Assembly: GCF_014191505.1 (NCBI RefSeq)
Contig: NZ_JACHWS010000003.1
Coordinates: 310,001-374,000, forward strand
DNA length: 64,000 nucleotides
Source of the DNA: Hoyosella altamirensis
GTDB lineage: Bacteria; Actinomycetota; Actinomycetes; Mycobacteriales; Mycobacteriaceae
Direction of reading: 5' to 3'
The notes under the pieces are model-generated. The model worked only from the letters and a program-made list of their open reading frames with translations, did no database searches and had not been told where the DNA came from. Positions 8,534 through 20,130 of this stretch are shown piece after piece. The first letter of the stretch is position 1, and the number at the start of each line of letters is the position of its first letter. Both the position numbers and the translations under genes were made by a program.

Positions 8534-9535
8534 ATGGACTTTCTCGGCATCGACTTCGGAATTGTCTTCAGCAACGCGTTCGCACAGTTCGTGGGCCCGC
8601 AAGCGATATTCTTCGCACTGCTCGCGATCGGACTGAATGTGCATTTCGGCTACACCGGGCTGCTTAACTTCGGTCAGATTGGTTTTGCGCTCGTCAGCGC
8701 CTATGGGGTCGGGATTACGGTGGTGATCTACAACCAGCCGCTGTGGCTGGGACTGATCGTCGGTATGGCGGCGTCCGTCGTGCTTGCGTTACTCCTCGGC
8801 ATTCCTACGTTGCGGCTGCGCGCTGACTACCTCGCCATCGTCACTATCGCAGCGTCGGAAATTCTCCGTCTCGCTACGCGCTCTACAGCGTCGGATGACT
8901 ACACGCGCGGCACGCGCGGCATTCAGGGCCAGAACTTCACGTTCCAGGCGATGAACCCCTTCTCACCTGGACGGGAGTACACCATTTTGGGGGTCAAGTT
9001 CCTGGGCTCAACGCTCTGGGCGATGGTAGTTGGCTGGGCGCTGATCGCCATCCTGCTCGTACTGATCTGGATGCTGGTGAACAGCCCGTGGGGCCGCGCA
9101 CTGAAAGCGGTGCGCGAGGATGAAGATGCTGCCCGCGCACTTGGGAAGAACGTTTTTTTCTACCGAATGCAAGCCCTAGTTCTTGGCGGTTTCATCGGAG
9201 GCCTCGCCGGAATCTTCATCGCGCTCACCCAGGCGCTGAACCCCGATTTCTTCTCTACGCAGCAGACATTCTTCGCGTGGACAGCCATGATTCTCGGTGG
9301 TGCAGCCACCGTGTTCGGGCCTGTTGTCGGCGCGATGGTGTTCTGGTTCCTGTTCTCATTCATCGACAACGTCCTGCGGCAGCTTTCCTCGGGGCCCGAC
9401 GCGGTCATTCCTATCTCTGCCCAGCAGGTGGGGGCAGTTCAGATCATGCTGGTCGGCATTCTGCTGGCGGTCCTGATCGTCTACCGCCCGCAGGGGATAA
9501 TGGGACGGAAACGGGAGGTACAACTCAATGTCTGA
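8534..9535 (+). CDS. livM: Branched-chain amino-acid ABC permease LivM
   Basis: 333-residue second permease subunit of the HAAT/Liv-type importer. It shows GLNVHFGYTGLLNFGQIGF near the N-terminus, multiple hydrophobic helices and the cytoplasmic loop GRALKAVREDEDAARALGKN that contacts the ATPases. It starts 6 nt after livH and overlaps livG by 8 bp, so it is translated as part of one operon. With LivH it should form the membrane channel for leucine/isoleucine/valine or a related amide such as urea; the sequence alone does not choose between them. Confidence 0.92.
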   Translation: MDFLGIDFGIVFSNAFAQFVGPQAIFFALLAIGLNVHFGYTGLLNFGQIGFALVSAYGVGITVVIYNQPLWLGLIVGMAASVVLALLLGIPTLRLRADYLAIVTIAASEILRLATRSTASDDYTRGTRGIQGQNFTFQAMNPFSPGREYTILGVKFLGSTLWAMVVGWALIAILLVLIWMLVNSPWGRALKAVREDEDAARALGKNVFFYRMQALVLGGFIGGLAGIFIALTQALNPDFFSTQQTFFAWTAMILGGAATVFGPVVGAMVFWFLFSFIDNVLRQLSSGPDAVIPISAQQVGAVQIMLVGILLAVLIVYRPQGIMGRKREVQLNV

Positions 9536-10517
9536 GACCTCACGCGCGGGCGCTGCCGACCCGTTCGCCGAAGTAGACCGTGAACCCGGGAGCGCGAAGC
9601 CCGACCCCATCATTGTGGCTGACCACGTGACCCGCAGCTTCGGCGGCATCCGGGCAGTTGACGTGAGCCACATCGAATTCCAGCGGGGATGTATCACGGG
9701 ACTGATCGGCCCGAATGGCGCGGGCAAGACAACCCTCTTCAATCTTCTGACGGGATTCGACCGCGCGGACAGCGGAACGTGGAGCGTTGACGGCGTCACA
9801 GTGTCACGCATGCCCGCGTACCGCATGGCGCGCAGCGGAGTAGTGCGCACCTTCCAGTTGACCAAGGCGCTTTCGAAACTCACGGTGCTGGACAATGTCC
9901 GGCTCGGAGCGACCGGCCAGAGCGGTGAGCGGATGCTGGGCGCCCTGATGCCGTGGATGTGGCGGAAACAGGAAGCGGAAATCACCGAGCGTGCCCATGC
10001 GATGCTCGAGCGCTTCAAGCTCGATACGAAAGCCAATGACTTCGCCGGCTCTCTATCCGGGGGGCAGCGCAAGCTCCTCGAAATGGCGCGCGCCCTGATG
10101 GTAGACCCTAAAGTCATCATGCTCGATGAGCCCATGGCGGGCGTCAACCCAGCGCTTACCCAAAGCCTGCTCGGTCACATCAAGTCACTCGGTGACGAAG
10201 GGATGACTGTGGTGTTCGTCGAACATGATATGGACGTCATCCGGGATGTCAGCGACTGGGTTGTCGTGATGGCGCAGGGCTCGGTCATCGCGGAGGGCCC
10301 AGCGTCGGAGCTCTCGAGCAATTCGGCAGTAGTCGACGCCTATCTGGGCAGCCACCACGACAAGGCGCTCGAGTTCGACGAGCACGGTAATCCCATTGGA
10401 GAGACCGCAGAGATGGTCGCGGAAATGGAGAGCGATATCAGCGAAGTCCTCGAAGCTGGTGGCGACCTGTCTGATCCCGCAGCTGTTCCTTCGCACGATC
10501 GACAGGAGCCACAGTGA
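9528..10517 (+). CDS. livG: Branched-chain amino-acid ABC transporter ATPase LivG
   Basis: 329-residue ABC ATPase. Walker A GPNGAGKTTLFN, signature LSGGQRKLLEMARAL, Walker B VIMLDEPMAGV and the switch histidine in VVFVEHDMDVI are present. It has the LivG-type helical insert after Walker A. The protein is longer than typical LivG (about 255) because of a leader of about 25 residues and an acidic C-terminal tail of about 50 residues (from about LEFDEHGNPIGETAEM) of unknown use. It overlaps livM by 8 bp and livF by 4 bp. Confidence 0.92.
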   Translation: MSETSRAGAADPFAEVDREPGSAKPDPIIVADHVTRSFGGIRAVDVSHIEFQRGCITGLIGPNGAGKTTLFNLLTGFDRADSGTWSVDGVTVSRMPAYRMARSGVVRTFQLTKALSKLTVLDNVRLGATGQSGERMLGALMPWMWRKQEAEITERAHAMLERFKLDTKANDFAGSLSGGQRKLLEMARALMVDPKVIMLDEPMAGVNPALTQSLLGHIKSLGDEGMTVVFVEHDMDVIRDVSDWVVVMAQGSVIAEGPASELSSNSAVVDAYLGSHHDKALEFDEHGNPIGETAEMVAEMESDISEVLEAGGDLSDPAAVPSHDRQEPQ

Positions 10518-11311
10518 CCGAACACCGCTCCCCCGCCGAACTCGCAGCTACCGCAGAAGCGCACAATCGGCTGGCCGAGGGCGCTCTCATGCGGGGCGAC
10601 GACCTCACGGCGGGATACATTCCCGGGGTCAACATCCTCGAGGACTGCAACTTCTATCTTCGAGACGGGGAAATCGTCGGCATCATTGGACCGAACGGGG
10701 CCGGAAAGTCCACGCTTCTGAAAACACTGTTCGGCCTCATTCCCGTACGAAATGGCCAGGTAACTCTCCGGGGTGAGGACATAACTTCTGCGCGTGCACA
10801 CACGCTGGTGACGAAAGGCGTGGGTTATGTGCCGCAAACCGAGAACGTCTTTCCTTCGCTCACTATCGAAGAAAATCTTCAGATGGGGATCTACCTGCGA
10901 TCGCGGCAGTTCGGCAAGCGATTCGAATTCGTGTCCGGACTCTTTCCACTGCTGAGCGAACGGCGCCGGGTGAAGGCAGGCGCCCTGTCCGGCGGCGAGC
11001 GCCAAATGGTCGCGATGGGCCGGGCGCTGATGATGGATCCTTCTGTCCTCCTGCTCGACGAGCCGTCGGCCGGACTCTCCCCTATGTTTCAGGACGAAGT
11101 CTTCGTCCGCTGCAAGAAAATCAACGCTACGGGCGTCTCAATCATCATGGTGGAACAGAACGCGCGTCGCTGCCTGCAGGTGTGCGACCGCGGCTACGTC
11201 CTCGACCAGGGGCGCAACGCCTATACGGACACAGGTGCGAATCTCTTACACGATCCGAAGGTCATCGAGTTGTACCTTGGCACCCTCGCCGGTAGCCACG
11301 AGACTCGCTAA
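10514..11311 (+). CDS. livF: Branched-chain amino-acid ABC transporter ATPase LivF
   Basis: 265-residue second ATPase of the importer: Walker A GPNGAGKSTLLKT, Q-loop region VPQTENVFPSL, signature LSGGERQMVAMGRAL, Walker B VLLLDEPSAGLSP, and IIMVEQNARRCL with Gln/Asn after the catalytic Glu as in LivF. A leader of about 30 residues precedes the core. GTG 10514 overlaps the livG stop in a GTGA arrangement, implying coupled translation. Last gene of the + operon; a strong hairpin follows within 20 bp. Confidence 0.92.
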   Translation: MTEHRSPAELAATAEAHNRLAEGALMRGDDLTAGYIPGVNILEDCNFYLRDGEIVGIIGPNGAGKSTLLKTLFGLIPVRNGQVTLRGEDITSARAHTLVTKGVGYVPQTENVFPSLTIEENLQMGIYLRSRQFGKRFEFVSGLFPLLSERRRVKAGALSGGERQMVAMGRALMMDPSVLLLDEPSAGLSPMFQDEVFVRCKKINATGVSIIMVEQNARRCLQVCDRGYVLDQGRNAYTDTGANLLHDPKVIELYLGTLAGSHETR

Positions 11312-11326
11312 GGGTGTCTAAAGAAA

Positions 11327-11361
11327 AAATCTGGGGAGGGCTCGATTCCCTCCCCAGATTT
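11327..11361. terminator. Bidirectional intrinsic terminator between livF and livK
   Basis: A perfect 14-bp inverted repeat AAATCTGGGGAGGG/CCCTCCCCAGATTT with a 7-nt loop lies between the convergent livF and livK stops. The A-rich flank on the left and T-rich flank on the right allow termination in both directions. Confidence 0.85.
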
Positions 11362-11376
11362 GTTTCGCAGCAAGTG

Positions 11377-12711
11377 TCAGTCGACGCTCACGACGATGTA
11401 GTCCTCCACCTCGACGAGCTGGTTGTCGGGACCAAATTCCAGCACACCGTACGAGCCGATACCGGGCTCACCGGCCGGGCGGAATTCCAGATCACCTGTG
11501 ACACCGTTGTAGTTGATGTCGCCGCCTTCAGCGAGAATGTCGCGGCATTCCGCGAAGGAGGTGCACTCGTCACCATCGCGGGTCACGTCGTTGATCGCGG
11601 CTGCGATATCCACCCCGTTTGTGGAACCTGCCGCCTCAGCAGCGAGTGCCGAGATCACGACAGCATCGTAGGCTTCGGCGGAGTACTGCAGATCAGCAAG
11701 GTTGTATCCCGCAGCTTGGCCAGCCTCTCGAACACGCTCCTCGAAATCAGAGCTGAGCGAAGTCTGCGGCGCGGTGCCCTTCATTCCCTCGAGCAGACCT
11801 CCGGCCAGCCCCTCCCCGAGTGCGTTGCCCATGTTCCCGTCGGTTCCGTAGACGAGCTTGTCCTGGGGGCCGACACCGACTTCGGCCATCCGGGTGATGA
11901 TCCGCTTGCTCTCGTCGAAGCCGATGACAGCGATGCCATCAGGGTCGAATTGAGCAATGCTGTCGATCTCGGCGTTGAATGACTGCGCGTTGGGGTCATA
12001 AATGATCAGCTGGATCTGATCGGCGGCGATACCTGCTTCTTGAAGGAACTTCTCGGTGTTGCGAGCGAGACCGGCACCGTAGGGATCGTTGCGCGCGAGG
12101 ATAGAAACACGCTGCAGCCCGTCACCCGCCATCATCTGCACCAGCGCCTGGGACTGAAGTACGTCCGTCGGAGCAGTGCGGAAGTACATGCCTCGGTCCG
12201 GGTAGCAGACGAACTGGTCCGACGTGTTCGCTGGCGAGAACATAACCACACCCGCGTCTACGATTTTGTCGATCACATTCAGCGAGACGCCTGAGGATGC
12301 GGCACCGATGATGACTTGAGCGCCATCCGCTAGAAGTCGGTCTACCGTCTGGTTCGCGATGTTGGTTGTCGTGTCACCCGAGTCACCCTGGTTGATGCTG
12401 ACAGGGTTGCCCAGCACGCCGCCAGCGTCGTTGATCTCAGTCACCGCGAGTTCTGTGGCTGCGATCTCGGGGGGCCCCAGGAAAGCCAGGTCTCCAGTTT
12501 GCGGCAAGAGTCCGCCGAATCGCAGCGGGTCCGTGGAAGGATTGCCGCTTGGCTCCGCCTGGGGAGGATCGCAATCAGTTTCCGCGAGTTCGACCTCAGC
12601 CAGGTCGCCGTTCTCCGCCGCCGTATCGTCGCTGTCAGTACCGCAGCCGGCGAGGACCAGCGAAGCTGCGCCTGCTACCGCGATGAGCCGGAACAATGTG
12701 CGTTGTGCCAT
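11377..12711 (-). CDS. livK: Branched-chain amino-acid-type ABC substrate-binding lipoprotein
   Basis: 444-residue periplasmic-binding-fold type I lipoprotein. The signal peptide ends in the lipobox LVLAGC (Cys at about residue 23), followed by an acidic linker and the ligand-binding lobes (RFGGLLPQTGDLAFLGPPEIAA; VIIGAASSGVSLNVID; SILARNDPYGAGLARNTE). The ribosome site GAGGAG lies 8 nt before the ATG. It is encoded convergent to livHMGF instead of within it, and is almost certainly its binding protein. The exact ligand (Leu/Ile/Val, or another small amino acid or amide) is not readable from sequence. Confidence 0.9.
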   Translation of the reverse strand: MAQRTLFRLIAVAGAASLVLAGCGTDSDDTAAENGDLAEVELAETDCDPPQAEPSGNPSTDPLRFGGLLPQTGDLAFLGPPEIAATELAVTEINDAGGVLGNPVSINQGDSGDTTTNIANQTVDRLLADGAQVIIGAASSGVSLNVIDKIVDAGVVMFSPANTSDQFVCYPDRGMYFRTAPTDVLQSQALVQMMAGDGLQRVSILARNDPYGAGLARNTEKFLQEAGIAADQIQLIIYDPNAQSFNAEIDSIAQFDPDGIAVIGFDESKRIITRMAEVGVGPQDKLVYGTDGNMGNALGEGLAGGLLEGMKGTAPQTSLSSDFEERVREAGQAAGYNLADLQYSAEAYDAVVISALAAEAAGSTNGVDIAAAINDVTRDGDECTSFAECRDILAEGGDINYNGVTGDLEFRPAGEPGIGSYGVLEFGPDNQLVEVEDYIVVSVD

Positions 12712-12818
12712 CCGAAGTCTCCTCGAAATACAGTAGGGCCGCCGCGATCACTTCTCGCAATGCCGAAGTGATTCACGAAGGTCTATTTCGGGAGATTAGC
12801 GCCGATTAGTTACCGGAC

Positions 12819-12869
12819 AAGACAGACACACCGGCCGTCACACGACCTTAATTGCGGTCGTACTGTCTT
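12819..12869. repeat. Nested inverted repeat between livK and pdtaR
   Basis: Outer arms AAGACAG (12819-12825) and CTGTCTT (12863-12869) enclose an inner hairpin ACGACC-TTAATTGC-GGTCGT (12842-12861). A run of five T follows on the + strand. It resembles an intrinsic terminator for + transcription, yet both flanking genes are on minus, so it could stop antisense transcription or be a regulatory site upstream of livK. Confidence 0.35.
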
Positions 12870-12885
12870 TTTACTTTCAGACGTC

Positions 12886-13584
12886 CTATTTTCCGGGCTT
12901 CGGCTTCATCGCGAGCGTATCGATCACAACCTGTGCGACAACCTTCATCGTCGTCCGGCGATCCATCGCCGCGCGCTGAATCCAGCGAAACGCCTCAGGT
13001 TCCGTCATGCCGTGCGCGTTCATCAACGCGCCCTTGGCCCGGTCTATGAGTTTGCGCGTCTCAAGGCGATCAGTCAGCTCCCCGACCTCTTTTTCGAGGG
13101 CCTTCAGCTCGGCGAACCGGCTCGTCGCGAGTTCGATCGCCGGAACGAGATCGCCCTGGGTGAAAGGCTTGACGAGGTAGGCCATGGCACCCGCGTCGCG
13201 TGCCCGTTCGACTAGTTCACGCTGACTAAAAGCGGTGAGAATGACGACCGGGGCGATACGCTTCGCCGCGATCTCAGATGCTGCGTCAATACCGTCGCGA
13301 ATCGGCATTTTCACGTCCATGATCACCAGATCAGGAATCAGGTCTTCTGCGAGTTCGACTGCACGCTGACCATCTCCCGCCTCACCAACGACGTCGTAAC
13401 CTTCGTCGCGCAGCATCTCGGTGAGATCGAGGCGGATAAGGGTCTCATCCTCGGCGACAAGAACGCGGCGCACCGGCCACGCCGAACTGCTGGCCTTTGC
13501 TGTGGATTCCGCCGCTTCAGTCACTTCCGAAGCGATGGCACCCTTCACGTCGGCCTCTGCGTTCGAAGCCTCGGAGCCCTTCAT
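12886..13584 (-). CDS. pdtaR: ANTAR-domain response regulator PdtaR
   Basis: 232 residues. After an acidic/Ala-rich leader of about 45 residues comes a receiver domain (VRRVLVAEDETLIRLDL; phosphoacceptor Asp90 in LVIMDVKMP; conserved Lys in YLVKPF) and a C-terminal ANTAR RNA-binding domain (RKLIDRAKGALMNAHGMTEPEAFRWIQ). PdtaR is phosphorylated by the soluble kinase PdtaS and acts by RNA binding, as an antiterminator type of regulator. ATG 13584 follows AAAGGGG at good spacing; an ATG 8 codons upstream is less likely. The kinase gene is not in the window. Confidence 0.92.
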   Translation of the reverse strand: MKGSEASNAEADVKGAIASEVTEAAESTAKASSSAWPVRRVLVAEDETLIRLDLTEMLRDEGYDVVGEAGDGQRAVELAEDLIPDLVIMDVKMPIRDGIDAASEIAAKRIAPVVILTAFSQRELVERARDAGAMAYLVKPFTQGDLVPAIELATSRFAELKALEKEVGELTDRLETRKLIDRAKGALMNAHGMTEPEAFRWIQRAAMDRRTTMKVVAQVVIDTLAMKPKPGK

Positions 13585-13800
13585 CGACACTGTCCCCTTT
13601 ACGAACATTCTTTAAGCGATTACAGCGGGAAAACTTCTTCGTTTGGTTCCGCAACTGAAGGGTACCGGTGCACCGGGGGTGAACGCGATCCTCCAATGAT
13701 CTACAGTGATGTGCCACAGGGGCACCACGTCCGGTAACCTGTGTCTCCGCGTGCGGAGCAGAACCGGGAACGGCTAGCTCCGGCACCGTCGCAGCACTGC

Positions 13801-13877
13801 GCCCTCGTAGCCCAATTGGCAGAGGCAACGGATTCAAAACCCGTCCAGTGTGGGTTCGAGTCCCACCGAGGGCACCA
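13801..13877 (+). tRNA. tRNA-Leu (anticodon CAA), CCA encoded
   Basis: All arms fold: acceptor GCCCTCG/CGAGGGC, D-stem GCC/GGC, anticodon stem ACGGA/CCCGT with an A-C mismatch at the loop end, loop TTCAAAA giving anticodon CAA, T-arm GTGGG-TTCGAGT-CCCAC, discriminator A and encoded CCA. The variable loop is only 5 nt (CCAGT), whereas leucine tRNAs normally have a long variable arm. Assignment rests on the anticodon. It lies between pdtaR and the Gly-rich protein gene, on the opposite strand to pdtaR. Confidence 0.9.
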
Positions 13878-14061
13878 ACGCTGCCTTACCGTTCCGCTGG
13901 ACCTTTCACATCTTGATCTTGCTCTGACCAGGGCCCACACCCTCACCCCACGCAAACTTCTGTGATACTTCTCACATTGCCGCTCGTGATGCGCTCCGCG
14001 CCGGAGCGATGTGACACCTCGCGCCAACAGACACCTGACTGTTATCGGACTGAGCCTCAAG

Positions 14062-14085
14062 GCCGCGCCGTACCACCGGCGCGGC
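14062..14085. promoter_or_regulatory. GC-rich hairpin in the leader of the Gly-rich protein gene
   Basis: A perfect 9-bp inverted repeat GCCGCGCCG-TACCAC-CGGCGCGGC ends 45 bp before the ATG at 14131. It could be a 5' leader structure, an operator, or a terminator for read-through from the tRNA; no T-tract follows. Confidence 0.4.
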
Positions 14086-14130
14086 GGCTAGATTCTGCTC
14101 AATTCAGCTTCCTGAGCGAGCGGAGTCACC

Positions 14131-17592
<3,462 letters not shown>

Positions 17593-17630
17593 CGGCAAAC
17601 ACATGTGTCGCCTGCGGATATCGTGGTGAC

Positions 17631-18212
17631 ATGAGTACCGATCCCGAACGAAAGAACCTCAGAGCCTCGGACGCTGATCGGGAATCTGTGGCCGGGCTGC
17701 TGCACCAAGCTTCCGGCGAGGGCCGAATCAGTTTCGGCGAACTCGAGGATCGTCTCACCAAGGTGTATGCCGCGCAGACCTACGGCGAACTTGAGCCCCT
17801 CATCTCGGACCTGCCGATGGGTCTGCCACAGCTGGGCCGCAAGGAGCCCGACACCATCCGTCTGACCGCAACCGTGAACGATGTGCGCCGTGAGGGGCGC
17901 TGGAAAGTCCCACGTCACATCATCGCCAAGACCGAAATGGGCAACATTCACCTCGACTTCACCGAAGCCGTTCTTCCCGTAGGTGAGGTGCTCGTCGAGG
18001 TGGAGTCGAAATCGGGCGGTGTCGTTGTGGTCGTCCCCGATGGAGTGCCCGTGAACGCCGAAGGAATCGGCGTGGACTCCGGGTCTGTGAGTAACGCGGT
18101 CACGGACGAAACACTGGGGCTTTCCCGGATTCGCGTGATCGGGCACTCGGGGATGGGGGACGTGGTCATCCGGCGCCCGCGCCGAAGGTGGAAGCTTTTC
18201 GGTCGCCGCTGA
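17631..18212 (+). CDS. DUF1707 (SHOCT-like) domain protein
   Basis: 193 residues, with no membrane segment. The N-terminal DUF1707 motif LRASDADRESVAGLLHQASGEG ... ISFGELEDRL is clear (split here by GRI); these helices are common in actinobacterial envelope-associated proteins of unknown role. Residues about 95-175 look like the beta-rich domain seen in LiaF-like proteins (GNIHLDFTEAVLP; GGVVVVVPDGVPV). The tail is very basic (RRPRRRWKLFGRR). It starts 38 bp after the Gly-rich gene on the same strand and could be co-transcribed with it. Confidence 0.75.
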   Translation: MSTDPERKNLRASDADRESVAGLLHQASGEGRISFGELEDRLTKVYAAQTYGELEPLISDLPMGLPQLGRKEPDTIRLTATVNDVRREGRWKVPRHIIAKTEMGNIHLDFTEAVLPVGEVLVEVESKSGGVVVVVPDGVPVNAEGIGVDSGSVSNAVTDETLGLSRIRVIGHSGMGDVVIRRPRRRWKLFGRR

Positions 18213-18986
18213 TCACGCCTCGGTGTTCCCGGTGCCGCCCGGCGAGGTGCGGCGAGCCGCGAGGAGTCCAGTAAGTTCAGAAATTCGCTGCTCAAGCGCT
18301 CCGATCCGCTGATCGACATGCTCCACCTGCGCCCGCGACGCGTTCTCGTCGGTCCCATCTCCCTCGCTCACACGCTTGACGATGGCCGAGGCGAGCAGGC
18401 CAGTGATGACTCCGATCAATCCGATTCCGCCAAGCATCAGAAGTACCGCGATGACTCGGCCAGCGCCGGTTACGGGAACCGTGTCTCCGTATCCGACCGT
18501 CGTGACCGTGACGATAGACCACCAGATGGCGTCGCCGTAGGTGGTGATTTCCGCTCCCTCTGCCCCACGCTCTGCGTCTAAGACGGCGAGCGAAGCGATA
18601 TAGATCAGCAGTGCCGCAGACGCGGCCGCGTAGGCCGCCAGCCTGCCGTGGAGCGTCTTTCCCACCGAGATCTGCAAACGGTGGAAGATGACGATGAGGC
18701 GTAGCAACCGCAATGGCCGCAGCATCGGCAGCGCAACGATTGCCAGATCGGGCAGATTCCGTGCGAACCAGCGTCTACGTTGTTTCGCGGCGGATAGCCG
18801 GATGAGGTAGTCAGCCGCGAAGAGCACCCATATCGCGATCATCGCCACTTCCGCTGCACCACGCAGCGCGCTGTCCGGCATCAGGACGAAAACCGAATAG
18901 GCCGCGATGTAGAGAAATGCGGCAGCGATGAGGGGCCATTCGGATGCCCGGATGCGCTTTTGGGCTTCAGCTGGACGCGGGCTCAC
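18213..18986 (-). CDS. Voltage-gated-type potassium channel
   Basis: 257-residue ion channel. Several hydrophobic helices, an S4-like basic helix (MLRPLRLLRLIVIFHRL), then a pore loop with the potassium filter TVGYGD in WSIVTVTTVGYGDTVPVTG and a last helix LLMLGGIGLIGVITGLLAS. The C-terminal 45 residues form a likely coiled coil (VEHVDQRIGALEQRISELTGLL), which would help the tetramer assemble. It abuts the DUF1707 gene tail to tail (stops adjacent). Confidence 0.88.
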   Translation of the reverse strand: MSPRPAEAQKRIRASEWPLIAAAFLYIAAYSVFVLMPDSALRGAAEVAMIAIWVLFAADYLIRLSAAKQRRRWFARNLPDLAIVALPMLRPLRLLRLIVIFHRLQISVGKTLHGRLAAYAAASAALLIYIASLAVLDAERGAEGAEITTYGDAIWWSIVTVTTVGYGDTVPVTGAGRVIAVLLMLGGIGLIGVITGLLASAIVKRVSEGDGTDENASRAQVEHVDQRIGALEQRISELTGLLAARRTSPGGTGNTEA

Positions 18987-18996
18987 ATCGGAAATG

Positions 18997-19431
18997 CTAA
19001 TTCGTCGCTAGGCGCAGCTGGCAGCGGCGGCGCGCTTCCGCGACCGTCCGCCTACGGGTACCCACCGCCTGATGCCTGATCCATGTGTCGTAGAACCATA
19101 GCTCCGATTCACAGTCATCAATCTTTCGCGCGATGCACGCACCGGTCGTCACCCACCACAGCGGTATTTCCTGTCCAATCAAGTCAGAGCGCACCGCGAG
19201 CCTTCCCACAACTGAGCGGATAATTTCGAGTGCACCCCGGAAATTTGCGCCGCGAATCAGCGCATCCACCTCACAGATGTAGTCCGTGAAGTGCATTCCA
19301 TCGATGTATTCCGCTGCGAACGCAGCGCTCCATCGCTCATCGAATGTATTCCACGTTTCCCACGATTCCATCGCCGTGAGCGGACCAGGGTTGTTGCCAC
19401 GCCAGCGAAGCCCGCTATACCTCCTGACCAT
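18997..19431 (-). CDS. Uncharacterised protein (144 aa)
   Basis: I do not recognise this protein. It is soluble, Trp-rich and Arg-rich at the C-terminus, with two cysteines in helices (DYICEVDALI; WWVTTGACIARKIDDCESELWFYDTWI). An ATG at codon 21 (MESWETWNTF) is an alternative start. It sits 10 bp upstream of the potassium channel gene in the same orientation, so the two may share a transcript. The reading frame shows normal third-position GC bias, which supports it being real. Confidence 0.6.
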   Translation of the reverse strand: MVRRYSGLRWRGNNPGPLTAMESWETWNTFDERWSAAFAAEYIDGMHFTDYICEVDALIRGANFRGALEIIRSVVGRLAVRSDLIGQEIPLWWVTTGACIARKIDDCESELWFYDTWIRHQAVGTRRRTVAEARRRCQLRLATN

Positions 19432-19519
19432 AGTTTCGCGGAAAGTCAGGAGCAGCGGGCCTAAATGGCGATGCTTGCTTGGTGCTTACCTTAGTTAACG
19501 CTCACGGCGCACGCAGGTT

Positions 19520-20128
19520 CTACTCGACTACGCCGCCACAAGTGCTGGCGTGCCACAGTCCGCGATCTCCTGAATCAGCAGCACGCTGTGCCTGCTTAAA
19601 GAGTGTTTGGTAATGATAAGCGTCACCGTATGTGTATTCGAACGCGAATCCATCGCGAATCAATTCGTAATTCAGCAGACGATTACTGCCAAACCACAAG
19701 AATGCAAGTTCACGCCCGAAACGATCCTGCCGTCCTTGGCTCGGGTCGTATTCCAGATACACCCGTGCACCGTCGACCAATCTACGGGCATGTTCCGTGG
19801 CTTCATATCCGAAACATTGGACCGGCAGTTGCGGGTGGTTCGTCTCGGGCGCGTCTACGCCGATCAGACGAACACGAACCGAATCACCTTCAATCAGTAC
19901 CCGTACGGTGTCACCGTCGATGACCCGGTCTACGAGGAACGGGCCTTCCACGGAAGCTGGCATGACCAGGCCTGCCTCGTTCTGGCTGGCTTCATGAGTC
20001 TGGACGGATCCGGCGCCGACACCCTGCCCATCGGGCGGCACTCCCACTGAACAAGACGACACGACGATGGCAGCCAGGAGGGATGTCACAAGCCCGGCCT
20101 GGCTGCCGCTCCACCAGCGAACGCGCAA
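19520..20128 (-). CDS. Thermonuclease-family (SNase) lipoprotein
   Basis: 202-residue staphylococcal-nuclease-like protein. An N-terminal RWW plus hydrophobic stretch ends in VVSSCS, a lipobox, so it is probably anchored outside the membrane. The nuclease core has DRVIDGDTVRV, RVRLIGVDAPE (catalytic Arg/Asp), CFGYEATEHARRLV, DRFGRELAFLW and RGLWHAS. The TTG start at 20128 lies 2 nt after the pyk stop; translation is likely coupled. It would cleave extracellular or periplasmic DNA/RNA with Ca2+. Confidence 0.85.
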   Translation of the reverse strand: MRVRWWSGSQAGLVTSLLAAIVVSSCSVGVPPDGQGVGAGSVQTHEASQNEAGLVMPASVEGPFLVDRVIDGDTVRVLIEGDSVRVRLIGVDAPETNHPQLPVQCFGYEATEHARRLVDGARVYLEYDPSQGRQDRFGRELAFLWFGSNRLLNYELIRDGFAFEYTYGDAYHYQTLFKQAQRAADSGDRGLWHASTCGGVVE

Positions 20129-20130
20129 CT

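Noticed and set aside
12819-12869. Nested hairpin as a definite terminator
   Set aside because: The T-run is on the + strand while both neighbours are on minus, so I kept it only as a repeat.
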